Assembly (NCBI GenBank): GCA_026724425.1
Contig: JAIUCV010000001.1
Span: forward strand, 1,002,001 to 1,066,000
Direction: 5' to 3'
Length of the DNA stretch: 64,000 nt
DNA from: Erythrophleum ivorense
Taxonomy: Eukaryota; Streptophyta; Magnoliopsida; Fabales; Fabaceae
A program made the translations under genes and the position numbers. Shown in pieces: positions 13,175 through 25,712 of the stretch. The notes under the pieces are model-generated. The model was not told where the DNA came from, did not search any database, and saw nothing but the letters and a program-made list of their open reading frames with translations. The number at the start of each line of letters is the position of its first letter. The stretch's first letter is position 1.

Positions 13175-15780
13175 GATCATGAGGTAGTATACGCATATTA
13201 TACTTTGCAAGGATTATGCTTCACTTTATGGCCCTATCCAATGTCTTCTGCATTGTAATTAGCCGACTTCCCTTTTACAGCTGCATCATTTCTCTTCCCA
13301 TATAAAGCCCCTACTCAATCTCAGTTTTTTTTCTGGGTCTTGATTTTGGCTTTGGTAGAGCTTTGCTTGGTTGGTGGAGGTAGATTGTAATGTTAGTGTC
13401 TGCTATTGTAATGTTTTTTGCAACCAAGGTCCTAGAGGAAATATGGTATTGAATAATGATTGTACCTTTTCCTGGCCGCAAATGGTTAAGCTGCTGCAAA
13501 TCGCGCTTGATATGGTTGTCCTGTAGAAAGATATTAGAAAAGCTCGTGTTGTTTCATGGACGCTAATGAATGTTCCTTTCAGTATATCTTACGGTTGTAA
13601 TTTTGTAAATTGCACTTATATTAATAATTGATTGAGTTGTCTGTCTTGCTGCACTTGAAGTGTTGCCATGATCTGAAATTAGTGATCTTATGAGAAATGG
13701 AATTTCTGAAACCATTAAATTGGAGTTGGGAGAACCACGACTAACTGATAATTTCAGCAAGAATTACTAATTTTGATTTTTTTCTCAACTAAAGAAACGT
13801 CTATGGTGTTGATACAGTAATGCAAATTAATTATTTTTTGGTACGAAAATGAGTAAACTTTTTGACAATTTTTTTTCGTTATTTTTCTTTGTAACATATT
13901 CTTTGTGGCTTGTAGTTCAAATTGATTAACTAGAAACAAAATTTGAACTTGGTTGTTACTCAAAAATTCCTTGATGGTTTAAGTGGTGATGGATTTGAGT
14001 CTGATCAACTTGGAATGAAGCTGGAAATATGCCATTCAAGTTCATTAATAGGAAGCATTTGGTGTTAAAGAAGCTTGGTTATGGGATTGAGTCAGGACCG
14101 ATCTGAAGAAATTCATGCAAATTTGTGGTTGCGAAGGAAGTACTCGGGCAGAAAACGAGACGAAATATTATGGAGGTTAATTTATGTTTGGCTTCTTCAA
14201 CATGCGCGGGGGTTTAGAGAAGCTGCTAGAAAAAATTTAATATCTTAATTGCTCTCTAAAAATCTTCATTTATGAGGTGGGTTAAAAGTTAAAATTATAT
14301 GGATTCATCTGTTTCACTATTTTCGCATGATACTTGTTTCAAAGAGGGAAAATTACATTTTGCTCTTTAAATAATTGGTACATTAAATTTGAAATGTAAT
14401 AAAACACTTTTTTAGATTTTAGACTAAAATGAAATTATTAAATTCTAATTAAAATTAAAACGAACACATGATTTTTATTGCAATAACAATGCCTAGCTTA
14501 ATTCAATGTTTGGGCTTGTAATTTTTTTATTCAATTCAAAAATTAAGTGAAATTTAATGTAAAGTTTCTTTCCGGTTTAAAAATTAAGTAAAATTTAGTG
14601 TTTTCATTTAGTTCAAAGTCCAAGGAATTGATTTGTTATGTGTTAAAGTTCATATACAATTTTGTAATTAAATTTTAATTTGGTGAAATAAATTTGGTTT
14701 ATCCATTAAAATAATAATTCAAATGGGTGTTAGGAATTATTGTGCCTTTCTACTTATTTTGAAACTACTTCTTTTTAAATGGAGTTTTATAAAAAACACA
14801 ACGCTTTTAGCAAAATCATTTAATAAATTCTGTTATTAGTATTATTGTGTTTGGTAAATTTTTTAAAAGAAGTGTTTTTTGCTATCAAATTCCTTAAAAA
14901 AACATATATTTACGAGAGTAGGTAAAAAACATAAGAAATAATTTTGGTAATTAACAATTTTACGTGAGAACGCTTTTGTTTTCAAAATGTTAATTTTTTT
15001 TTCTTCAACTTCTACTTCCTCCAATTTTCTACTTCTTTTTTATAATAGGAAAATTGTTTCTGCTAACAACTAGAAACAGCTGTTTTTCTTTTGTTTTTAA
15101 TAAAAACTTTGCCAAATAATTTATTTTTTTAAATACATAATTTTTTATATAAACTAAACAACTTCTACCATTTCAAAAGTCAGGCTAAATAGGCTATATG
15201 TTGAATACCAACATATTGAGCTGTAAATGAAACTAGCTATATACGCATAAATAGTTTGGATTTAACTAGAGTAAAAGTTCATTTTAATCTTATTTATTAG
15301 ACGAATTTCAACATAATATTAAGTTCATTTAATTAAATGACCAAGCTTTAAAATTTTGATACTTAAACTAGTTTAGCTCTTAAATAATTCATTTAAAAAT
15401 AAAATAATATAAAATTCTTTAAACTTATAAAATTTATATATAATCTTAAACAAATTTATGCCACTCAATACCAAATTTTATTTAATAGAATAAGCCGAAC
15501 TTAATGTTATTTTTAACCACATTTAATGTTGCAAGCGAAATTTGAGTAACTTGTTTATTTGGCCTAGGCCCGTTTACACCACATTAATTTCCATCATTAA
15601 TCTATAGATTTTAGTTGCCATAGGAAGAAAATAAGAAAAAATGACAAGAACAAAAATGTATAAAGCCTGTCCAAGATCAAATGTAGGAGTTGTTCTAGAA
15701 ATTTCTCTCCTTCTCTACCTCTTTGTGGCTCTTTATTCGTTCTTTTTTATCTTTTAATCATTTTCCAACTTAACAGCTTC
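13175..15780. other. 3' untranslated region and AT-rich spacer
   Basis: The first few hundred bases (to about 13700) are probably 3' untranslated region of the RING gene. After that the DNA is AT-rich spacer. The segment near 14740-15190 is reminiscent of diverged hAT-type MITE sequence, but no clean terminal repeats or target duplication could be placed. No coding region is supported. Confidence 0.5.
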
Positions 15781-15842
15781 CACAATTAATCAAAGGCTCC
15801 CAAGAGATCCATGTAGGACAATCCAAGTCAAACACCGTGGTC

Positions 15843-15848
15843 CACGTG
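15843..15848. promoter_or_regulatory. G-box (CACGTG) just upstream of the DUF4336 gene
   Basis: The sequence TCCACGTGTC contains a perfect G-box 99 bp before the main start codon at 15947. G-boxes bind bZIP and bHLH factors in light and ABA responses, which would suit a plastid protein. Whether it lies in the promoter or in the leader is unknown. Confidence 0.5.
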
Positions 15849-15866
15849 TCACAAGCATAGCCTGTA

Positions 15867-15932
15867 ATGGCTACCACTTGGATCCTTCAGCTAACCAGTT
15901 GGAGAACTGGATCGTTTTTGGTGACGAAATAG
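15867..15932 (+). other. upstream ORF of 21 codons before the DUF4336 start
   Basis: An ATG at 15867 opens a frame of 21 codons (MATTWILQLTSWR...) that ends at TAG 15930-15932, 14 bp before the main ATG at 15947. It is out of frame with the main coding sequence. If the transcript starts upstream of it, it could lower translation of the main frame. No conservation data are available. Confidence 0.35.
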
Positions 15933-15946
15933 TAAGCCTTCCGAGG

Positions 15947-18900
15947 ATGGCAGCCATTGCCATTGCTTCCCCTAAATCTTCAGTCTTACAGAACCCCATC
16001 TATTTCAATGAATCAAGTTCAAATTTCTTTGGTGGTTCTTTGAAGGGTCTTTGTTTACATCTAAAACCAACACAACGACGAAGAAATTTCACAAATTTGG
16101 TTGTGGCTTCAGTCAGCACCGCTGTCACAACCCGAAATAGCAGCAACCCAAGTGGCAGATTTTACTTCAATTTTACTGGGTTTCCTTTCCCTTTGGGTCC
16201 TTTCCTGAACAGGCGCACTACGAGGACCGAGGTAAGCTATTTTACATTATACTACTAGTGAATTTATGATTCCTTCATTTTTGGTTTTTTTCATTCTCTG
16301 GGAATTTGCATGTTGAATAGAATTATATTATATGTTTTTTATCGAATTAATTAATGGGGAAATTCTTGCTGTTTTATCATTGTCTCTCTGATTACTTGAT
16401 GTGATAGTCACTCGGAAAAGTTTTAGTAAAGTTTTTTAATTGTTTGTAATAATTTTTTGATAAAAATATAAAATGTAGAAGAATTTTTTTCTTTAAATCC
16501 AATCATTTGGTGTTAAGTTGTAAAATAGATCATTTTTTTTAATGTTTTTATGATAGAATTTGACAGTAAATACTTAAAAACTCTGTGCCGAGGTTTTTTT
16601 CAGTCACCATGGCAATAACTCTGTGAGTGGCTTAATTGTGCTCTTCATGTTGGAGGGATTTCCATAACTTTTTCTCTCTATCGATTTCCCCCTTTTTGAA
16701 GGTTATCTGTGATTGTTAAAAAATCCGTTAAAATGTATGTTGTACTTTAGAATGTAAAGCTTAGAATGGGTAACTACTGATGTAATATTAACGGCTTAGA
16801 ACTGGATAACAATTTTTAACCTACTCTCTTAATTTTCTTATCAAGCGTGAACTAGATGCACTTTATTCTCCAAAGTGCAACCTGCATTTTAGAGGAGCCA
16901 AATCCATCTATGACGAACATGTAATAGTCATTTGTTGTTGATGTATAATTGGCTAACTATAAATGCCTTTGTCCTCACTAATTTACTTTTGATCCAGGTT
17001 AGTAATTTTTTTTTCCGCTGTACTTTAAAACTTGACAATTGGTTGATTGCACAAATGATTTTCTGCCGCCTAGTGTTTCTTCACTTCAATGGACCTTCAT
17101 AAAGTAAAAGACATACAATATAGAAGTTACTTGTAATCCCAAAACAACGTGGGAGAAAGGAGTTTACCTCAGAAGTGTAGGGTGCACTTTACTGAATAAA
17201 GTGTTAAATAACTGTGATCAGAAAATTAATGGAGTGGATTCTCACACATCCATCGATTTTTATCCTTTTTTTTTTGTAGCCATAAACAAATATAAACCAT
17301 TATTTTTTATTTTATATATATATATATATATATATATGATTATTCATTCTGCACTTTACTCTCTATCGTGCAGCTTGCACCTTACAAGATCATTTTATGG
17401 GAGAAAGGATCTTCATAACAGCTATAACAATTTCTAGTCCATGACTCTTCCGTGAATGAATGTAACCTAGGTGATTTTCATCGAGCATCTTTCAAGCAAT
17501 CTATGGAGACCTAACTTTACTAAAGCTCACTCTTGAATCTTATTTTTTCTTGACAAAGAAAGAAATATGCACTTATTTATTTATTTCAATATGCTAAGTT
17601 CTGAATATTGAACTAGAAGTACCTGTAAATGTTGTGAAATCTATTGAAAAGAAATAGAGAGCAGATTTTTTTGACATCCAGGTGTAATGTTTTTAGGGAC
17701 AATGACATTTGTTATGTTTTGGCATTGTATGTAACGCCAATAATAATATAGTTCATTCATTTCACATTGGAATTCTTTTATTTCTTATGAACATTTTACT
17801 ATAAATTTGTCAGCTAAAAATTCTGTTTTTAAAACCACTTATACTTCCTTTTATTACAATCTTGTTTTAGGCTCTGAAGGGCTGTATATGGCTATTCGAA
17901 CAAGAGCAAGCCTTAGGCTTCAGCAGTGTTTCAACAAACATTAGGATGACAGTTATCAAACTCAAATCTGGAGGCCTTTGGGTGCATGCACCCATAGCTC
18001 CAACTGATGAATGTATTCAGGTTCCATTTTCTTCACCAACTCTCCTTACTTTGGATATGAAAACGTATAATAGCTTTTGTGGCAGTAATAATGCAAGTAC
18101 ATGCCAAGTTCTGCTCTTTGTTTTACTGTAAAGTGTAAAATGTCCCCCTATATATTGAATTTCACATTATTTTGGAATATTGTTTATTTGGAATTGGAAC
18201 TAGTTTGGTCTAATGGTTTCAGAGGTTGGTTCCATATTCTCTCTTATATTTAATTTTTTGCTTTATTTTTTTTTTCACCGCTCATACTTTTTTTTGGGGG
18301 GGGGGGGGGGGGGGGACCTGACTGATTTAACTACAAGGAAATTTTAGTGAGCTGATCAAGAACTTTTATTGCAGGGAGAGATCTGTAATCTGAATAACCT
18401 TATGGACAAACTGACTTTTTTTGTTTTTAAACATTTGAACATTTTACTTATTGCAGCTTGTTAAAGAATTGGGAGCTCCAGTGGAATATATTGTTCTGCC
18501 TACTTTTGCTTATGAGCATAAAATATTTGTTGGTCCATTTTCTAGAAAGTTCCCACGTGCTCAGGTATGGGTAGCACCAAGGCAATGGAGTTGGCCATTG
18601 AACTTACCACTGGAATTTTTTGGGATTTTTCGTTCTAAAACATTGAAAGATGAGGATTTATCTACCCCGTGGGCTGATGAAATAGAGCAAAAAATTCTAA
18701 GCTCTCCAGAAGTTGGTAATAATTACACCATGTCCTCATACTTCATATTGGGGAATCCACAGAGAGGATCTCATTTGCTTGTAAATTGTCTCAGGAATTG
18801 GACCCTATGTGGAGGTAGCTTTCTACCATAAGCGTTCAAGAACACTATTGGTGACAGATGCTGTTATTTTTGTCTCCAGACAGCCCCCAGAGTGTATCAG

Positions 18901-20030
18901 CAAAGAATCCTTGTTAGCATCTGCCAAAAATGGTTTGGCAGTAAAACTTCTTAGTAAAGGAAAGGAAGTTCCTGATGAGCCCGTTATTGACAACAAAAGA
19001 AACCGCCAAAAAGGTTTAATTTCATTTCCAAAGTTTAGGCACAAATCATATTGCTTTTCATTTGTGGTCAAATTTAGCCTGATTGTTCTATACCCATGTT
19101 GCGTAGGATGGGAAAGAATGGTTCTACAAATCTTGTTCCTTGGTCCATCAAATCTTTTAGAACCAAATGCTAGCTTTGAACAGATGTCACAGAAATTGAT
19201 CGTTTCGCCAATTGTGAAGACACTGGTCTTCAGTAAAGTTCCTGAAAAGGTAATCCTTTTTCTGTTAGATAATTTCTTTTGTCTTAAGGGATTTTGACTA
19301 AGCAGACACTGGTTGTTAATTAATCACCAAGCAACTATTCTTATTTGTATTGTTTTCCTATATATTCAGTTATTTACACTGGTTGTGGTTACATATATGC
19401 AAAATGTATATCCTTCAAGGAAAGCTCTGGGATCATGGGATGCGCACTGACCGGTTATTTATTGAACAGACTCAAAAACATAAGCCCAAACCGATTTATG
19501 AGTTCATGTTAAAGGGGCCAAACTTAGATGCCCAAACCCGCCCAATGGACAGATTAAACAGGCTGGCTTAAAGGCCTGAGGCCTGTTTTGAGAGGACTAC
19601 TGAGATGTTTCAAAATCCAGACAACAAGTAATCGGAAAGTTGAATGTTTTAGTGAAACTGGATTGATGGTGTACATTTTCTTAAGTTTCAATTTCGTAAT
19701 CTCATTATGAAATATGAATTTACCATCCAGGTGAGAGACTGGGTTGATAGCATTTCTCAGGATTGGAGGTTCAAGAGAATAATCCCTGCTCATTTTGCTG
19801 CTCCAATAAATGCGAGTAGGTCTGATTTCCGGGCGGCATTCGCATTTCTGGATGAGCTTCTGGGCGAGCGGTATGTTACTCGGCTTTCACTCTCTCTTGT
19901 ATTCTCATCGATCATGGGAAAGGCTGCAAGCTATTTCCCTCCAGATGACATGAGGACCTTATCATCCCTAGACCAGTTTTTAGTTTCAGTTGGAGTTGTA
20001 AAGAAAACTGTCTCGGGCAAGAAGCAGTGA
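15947..20030 (+). CDS. DUF4336-family protein, probably plastid-targeted, 451 aa, six exons
   Basis: Six exons join cleanly in frame: 15947-16231, 17871-18020, 18457-18715, 18795-19013, 19107-19249 and 19731-20030, all with GT-AG borders (1,356 bp in total). The first exon encodes an Ala/Ser/Arg-rich, acid-poor N-terminus (MAAIAIASPKSSVLQNP..., with RRR further on), as expected of a chloroplast transit peptide. The DUF4336 region starts in exon 2 (RMTVIKLKSGGLWVHAPIAP) and continues with LPTFAYEHKIFVGPFSRKFP and VWVAPRQWSWPLNLP in exon 3, YHKRSRTLLVTDAVIFVS in exon 4, and DWRFKRIIPAHFAAPINA in exon 6. The family is distantly related to metallo-beta-lactamase-fold hydrolases, but its catalytic activity is unknown. 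The 5-prime reading frame is open back to 15878, but the codon there is TTG; the ATG at 15947 gives the transit-like start. Intron 2 contains a 20-base G run. Confidence 0.85.
17312..17338. repeat. (TA)n microsatellite in intron 1 of the DUF4336 gene
   Basis: An uninterrupted TA run of about 27 bases lies inside the long first intron (16232-17870). Confidence 0.9.
18296..18315 (+). repeat. 20-base poly-G run in intron 2 of the DUF4336 gene
   Basis: Twenty consecutive G residues directly follow a T run, inside the intron between exons 2 and 3. The run can form a G-quadruplex on the transcribed RNA and is also a classic place for sequencing or assembly error. Confidence 0.9.
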
Positions 20031-22129
20031 GACAGCATATGACTTGTCCTGCTTCTATTTTAAAACTTTGCATCTATGTACATATCTGTTACAGTAGGAG
20101 CTTTTTCAGCAAGATTTTGATGTTTCACATTTGAATAGGGAAATGTTGTAAAATCAGGGAAAGAATGATTCCTATATCTGTATGATTTGTGGACTCAAAA
20201 TAGGACAAAAGTTCAAAGAGTCCTTTTTTTTTTTTGGGGTGTTAATTATTATCAAATTCTCTAATTTCTATATGATATGCTTTACCACTACTTGCGGCAG
20301 TTTAAATATGCCTTCCATTGAAATGGGCTTTGGAATTAATTAGTTTAATTTAATTTTCAACTAATATAGATAAGATCGTTGGGATGGTTGTGAGTTAGAT
20401 AGCTTTGGCCAAGTTAGGCTGTCATTTACTCGTGTTTCTTTGTTCTGCTTGATATTGATGATTCATTATTTATATTCTCTAACAATGAAACTAAATCAGG
20501 AATGAGCAATGAATTGGATTGATTTGTTTTATCAGTCAAATTGTTCTAGTAAGATGGCTGAAAATCTCACTCTGTTAAGAACCAACCTAATTTAGTCTTG
20601 GTTTGGATGATTGGCTTTTGAGAAAAAATTACCATAAAATTATAAAAAATCAGTGTAAATGCTTTTTCAATCTCATTTTTATAAATAAATATTTCTAACG
20701 ACAAAATTCACATTAACAATACAGCTTTAGATTTAATTCAACAAAAAAACAAGTCAAGATTTTTAAAATTTCAGATTAGATATTGGATATATAAATATAT
20801 TATTAATTAGTAATTTATAATTAGTATATAAATATATAATTTATATATTATATTATCCTAATCGGTTCATTTGTTTAATTCGGTTTGGATATCTAACATG
20901 GACTGAATCAATTCTGTCAACTTTTCATTCAATTGATCAATTTTGGTCAAATCAATTTGGTTAAAATTATATCTTATTGGATTTGCTCACCCTGACTAAA
21001 ATTCATCATATTTTGCATATCCAATTTGACTTTTTCAATACCAAAAAGCTTGGGAAGGACCTAAAGGTCGATTTTCTTGATCATGAGATAAACTTCCTTG
21101 TTGGAGGGTCACCCTACCCGACTAATTTCTGCCACCTACTTATATCCATATATATTATATTTAAAACTACTCTCTATATAATTTGTTGAATTAGATTTGA
21201 TTATCACTAATTATTTTAACTAAGTATAAAATCTACAAAATAAAAATAAAAACAAGAAAAATATATAATCAGGTCATTTTTCATGTTGCAGCATCTGTTT
21301 GTAATGTTTCTTTTCCTTTTAAAATAGAAACTCAGTTATATAAATAATACATATAAAAATATTTTAGTCAAAATAAATTTAATGCAATGTATCTTTTAAT
21401 CTTGAGAGAAGCTCATGTGTGTGTGTATATATATATTTTTTTAAAAAATCATGTAATTGAACTATCTTTTAAGAAAGGAAAGAATATTTGGCTCCAATTT
21501 TATTTATGATTTAAGAGGCTACCCTTAATACTTCCGCTTTGGATCTTAATACGAAGACAATTAGTTATAAATAAAGATCATTCCTGATGTAAGGCATGAT
21601 AGATTGAGAGATGAGAATCCAAGGAGATTTATCATTATTCAATTGTCTCTTTTTCTCTTTTTCTATCTCTTGCTTATTTTTGTGCTTCTTCTGTCAACCA
21701 CAGCTTTGTTAATGCTTAAAGCTATGCATGCTTCCCTACATTGATGCATCCAACTTCTTTTTCCTTCCTCTGTGGCCAGAAATTAAATAAGGAACACACT
21801 ACTTTTCCCTTTTTTTCCCCCTTCCCCCATAAACTAACCACTTTAGATCTTCGGGAAATTACCCCACTTGGCTATATCCTCCAAGTTCGTGATATATATA
21901 TATATAGAGGCTGCACATGAGGCTTTTGTATGGGGTCACTTTTTCTTGGTTGGTGTAAATGCAGGGAAAATTTTGCTGCAGAAAGTGGTTGAGATGGGAC
22001 CATGAGAGTGCTTTTCCTTTTAGGCTGCATGCTTTCATCCAAATGAAGCAGGCACTAAAACAGTAGGAGATACAAGATGTGGACCCTGTGGACTTATTAC
22101 AACCATGCTTTTACAACTATGACATTGAA

Positions 22130-23430
22130 TTTTCTTTTTTAAACTACAATCTAGGATATATTCAGATTTTGTCTGAGCTGAGCTTTTTTTTTTCAGGAAT
22201 TAAAAAAATGTATTATCTCACATTAATTTGATATATTTAAAATTTTATTTACAGTATTTTTTAAAAGAACCAAAGGCATAGTATTAAAGAGGAATATTAT
22301 GTCTTCTTACTAAGTAAGCTAACTTTTTTGGATTCATGAACTTTTAAAAAGGTTTTGTTCATGGGTTAAATCATGACTTTTTTTTTTTGGCCAATACACC
22401 ATGAGCTTGATTATTATCATTTTTTTTTTTAAATTGAGACTTGGAAGTCAATAATTTGGTCAATACATTTGTGGAGAGAGGTCCTAAGCGAGATTAGTCT
22501 CATGTTCAAAAGTGTAAAAATACTTGTTAACAGGATAACCCAAAAAAATTTAAAATATACTCAATAATATTAAGGTTTATTTTGTTTCTTATACTAAAAT
22601 AATATATATATATATATATGAATATTGTAGAAATTAGGTGGGATCCCATGCCAACAGCATGGAATTATGCCCCACCATTTAAATTTAAAAAGAAATGTTA
22701 GAAAAGAAAACATATGTTGACACATAGCCCAATATATATGTTGTACTATTTATTGTTTATGACTAATATGACTCCTTCTTATTTTTATATATATAATAAT
22801 ATGATTACTTTATTAATTTCTCTACTGATTTATCGGAAAAAATGTCTTTGATTGAATTTTATGCTAAGCCAAACAAAAAAAAAAAACAACAACATAGCTT
22901 TTGGTGATAGAAACATCCGACACCCAACAAATGCAGATAATTACTTTACTGAATGGGAATTACTAAAAGAAGGCTAAATTAAAAAAAATGACATTAACTG
23001 TTTAAAAAAAAAACCACAATCTGAAATATATTTGGATTCTGTTTAAGTGAGTTTTTTTTGGAGTAATTTAAAAGAATGTATTATCTTACATTGATTTGAT
23101 GTATTTAAGATTTTATTCATTGTACTTTTTAAAAGAACCAAATTCAAAGTATTAAAGAAAAATATTATATCTTTTTACTGATTAAGTTAACCTTTTTGAA
23201 TACATAAACTTTTAAAAAGGTTTTGTTGATGGATTAAATCATTAGTTTTTTTTTTTTTGGGTAATACATGATGAGCTTGATTAACTTGAGCGAGATTAGT
23301 CTCATATAAAAAAACGGGGGAGAGAATATTCATGGTAAAAAAAAACCCAAAATAAAAATTCAAAATGCACCAAATAAATATACAGGTTTACTTTGTTTCC
23401 TATATTATATGAATATTGTAGAAATTATTT
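22130..23430 (+). repeat. pair of diverged direct repeats, about 430-510 bp each
   Basis: 22130-22640 and 23005-23430 share a collinear series of words: ACAATCT, ATTCAGATTTTGT or TTGGATTCTGT, AAAGAACCAAA, ACTTTTAAAAAGGTTTTGTT, ATGAGCTTGATTA, GCGAGATTAGTCTCAT, and GAATATTGTAGAAATTA. The copies are about 870 bp apart start to start and clearly diverged. No terminal repeats or coding capacity were seen, so this is either an old tandem duplication or two copies of a non-autonomous element. Confidence 0.7.
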
Positions 23431-24284
23431 TTCTGAAAGGGAATAACGAAAAGAAAAATGTTCATGTATACTTTCTTTTATTTTCTTTTTTTGGAAAAAA
23501 GAAAAAGAAATCGACAAAATCATCGTGCTATATTATCACAATCATCGTCCTTTTATTAGAAGTAATTATGCCTCTTCCTTATTCGGCCCAACGTGTTATA
23601 AACTCTAGGTGAATAAACTGATCAAGCACCAATTATATAGTTATTTACATCTTAATTTTTCCCCACCCAAAAATATATGATTCCATTAATGTAACATAAT
23701 ATATGTTAATTTAAGACCTTTTCTTTATCCCATTTTAAAACAAAAATAAATAAATAAATAAAGACTGAAAGCAGCTAACTTTTATAAACTAAAATCCTAT
23801 TAGTTCCGTCAATGTTACTCATACTTGGAGTGGTGAGCACGCATTGCTATTAAACGAAGGTATTAATTAAATTGCTTAAAAGTTCTTCTCCCCATATATA
23901 TAAATTCAAATTTAATTAACTTCTCTCGAAAGAAATATTCCTCGCATATACTATATCAAGTTCATTTTTATAACATTTTTGTTCGTTTGTTATAAATTAA
24001 AAAAAAAATCTTGTTTTGTTTTCCACAAAAGAGAATGTATAAAGTATGTGCTATGAGTAGTGTGTTAACTGTTAACAAGGGGGATTTGTGGCGATAGAAG
24101 CAACAAACGCGGCCTTGATATTGAAGGCAATTTATGAAATAAAATAATTAGTAGGATAATTAATTAACTTAACTCATGCGTACGGTATCAATAGAGAATT
24201 GCAAACTATTATGTGATCGACACAATCTTAATTTAGTGATTAATTAAGCACTAAGCAATACGGCCTTAACATCAACATGCATGC

Positions 24285-24316
<32 letters not shown>

Positions 24317-24446
24317 ACTTTCTTCTTTCCTCATTTTCCTTTTCAACTTTTGGTAGGCAAATTCTATCACCTCATTTTTAGGTGCATATATTGATGAGTG
24401 TCAAGTCATTAAAGTATCATATATGATTCAACTAACCCTACATATG

Positions 24447-24448
<2 letters not shown>

Positions 24449-24483
<35 letters not shown>
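24449..24483. repeat. (CT)n microsatellite
   Basis: A CT repeat of about 35 bases in spacer, about 140 bp after an (AT)n run at 24281-24310. Confidence 0.95.
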
Positions 24484-24487
<4 letters not shown>

Positions 24488-25632
24488 TTTTTAATGTTGA
24501 ATCAAGATATTAATGAACCCAAGGGTTAAATATATATCAGTAGGTTAACAAATCTTTTAGAAGTCAAAGTAGTAATGATGAATGTTCCTTCATCTGAGAA
24601 GGAAAGATTAATTGGAGTGGAAAGAAAATTCAAGAGTTTAAGCCATCTTTAACCTACTTTCATTTATAATTATGCCACATCCTCCATTTCAGTTGTGCTT
24701 ATTTAATTTATTTATGTTAAAGTAGCAAAATTAATCCAAATCGGCAACCTAATTCTAATTAACTATAGAGATATTCTAAATATTGAGGTTATATGATATC
24801 CTGAATTTTCAAGTCACTCAAGAAAATATGGTTATCTCATTGATTTGAATTTTGAGTTTTATCAATTAACTTGATAAAGAATTAATTAAATTATCATATA
24901 ATATGATTTTATTGTAATATATATCAAATGTAAGAGTTTTCTTTTGGTAAGGTTAAATGTGAGAATTTTAAGTGTATGATATAAAATACCTTAATATTTT
25001 ACATTCAATTAATCAAAGTGTCATTAAAATCTATGTCATATATATGTACATACTTCTCAAGTTTTCTTTAGAAGAAACATTTCCTTTTAGTGTAATGTTA
25101 GATACGTTTCCAAAGTAGCATTTTACTGAAACACAAACACACTTATAATAAATACATAATCTTAACATCATATATACAATAAATATGATACATGAATTAT
25201 AAACAGAAATATGAATGAAAATAATGTTATATACGTTTCTTCAATACAAATTGTGCATAATATTGTAATTCATTTAACGTTTTTTTTTAATCAAATCGAA
25301 TGCTGCTACATTAATGCAATTATAGAAGAGGGATACACATGAGAACAAATTCTGTAAGTAATATAATTATCAAAAATAAAGTTACCATCAACCGTAAATA
25401 TGTTCTGAAATGAAATGTTAAATCTTTTGTTGAAAAAGAACATTTTTTGGGGGGGTTAAATTTAACTCCAACTATGATTTTAATTCAATTTTTTTAAAAA
25501 AATTATAATCTTAACCACTTTAATACTACTAAACAAAAATTTATTGCCAAAAGAATTCAATTTTAGGTGTGACATATTTTTCATCAATGAATTGTATAGT
25601 TGCATTATATGGTGGGCATATTAAAGTCAACA

Positions 25633-25712
25633 TGGTTTGGCTCAATTAATTGAAAGATTTAGACTAAGCTTTTGTAATTCCGTGTCCAAGGGTTCAAATC
25701 CCCCTTGATTGG
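25633..25712 (+). repeat. possible tRNA-derived SINE fragment
   Basis: TGGCTCAATTAATTG (about 25638-25652) resembles an RNA polymerase III A box, and GGTTCAAATCC (25691-25701) matches the B box well at tRNA-like spacing. The bases between and after do not form a proper tRNA cloverleaf, so a SINE head or decayed tRNA-like sequence is more likely than a working tRNA gene. Confidence 0.35.

Noticed and set aside
15878..15946. N-terminal extension of the DUF4336 protein
   Set aside because: The open frame reaches 15878, but the codon there is TTG. The first ATG in frame is at 15947 and gives a transit-peptide-like start.
25633..25712. Functional tRNA gene
   Set aside because: A and B boxes can be seen, but the arms do not pair into a tRNA cloverleaf. 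It is kept only as a possible SINE fragment.
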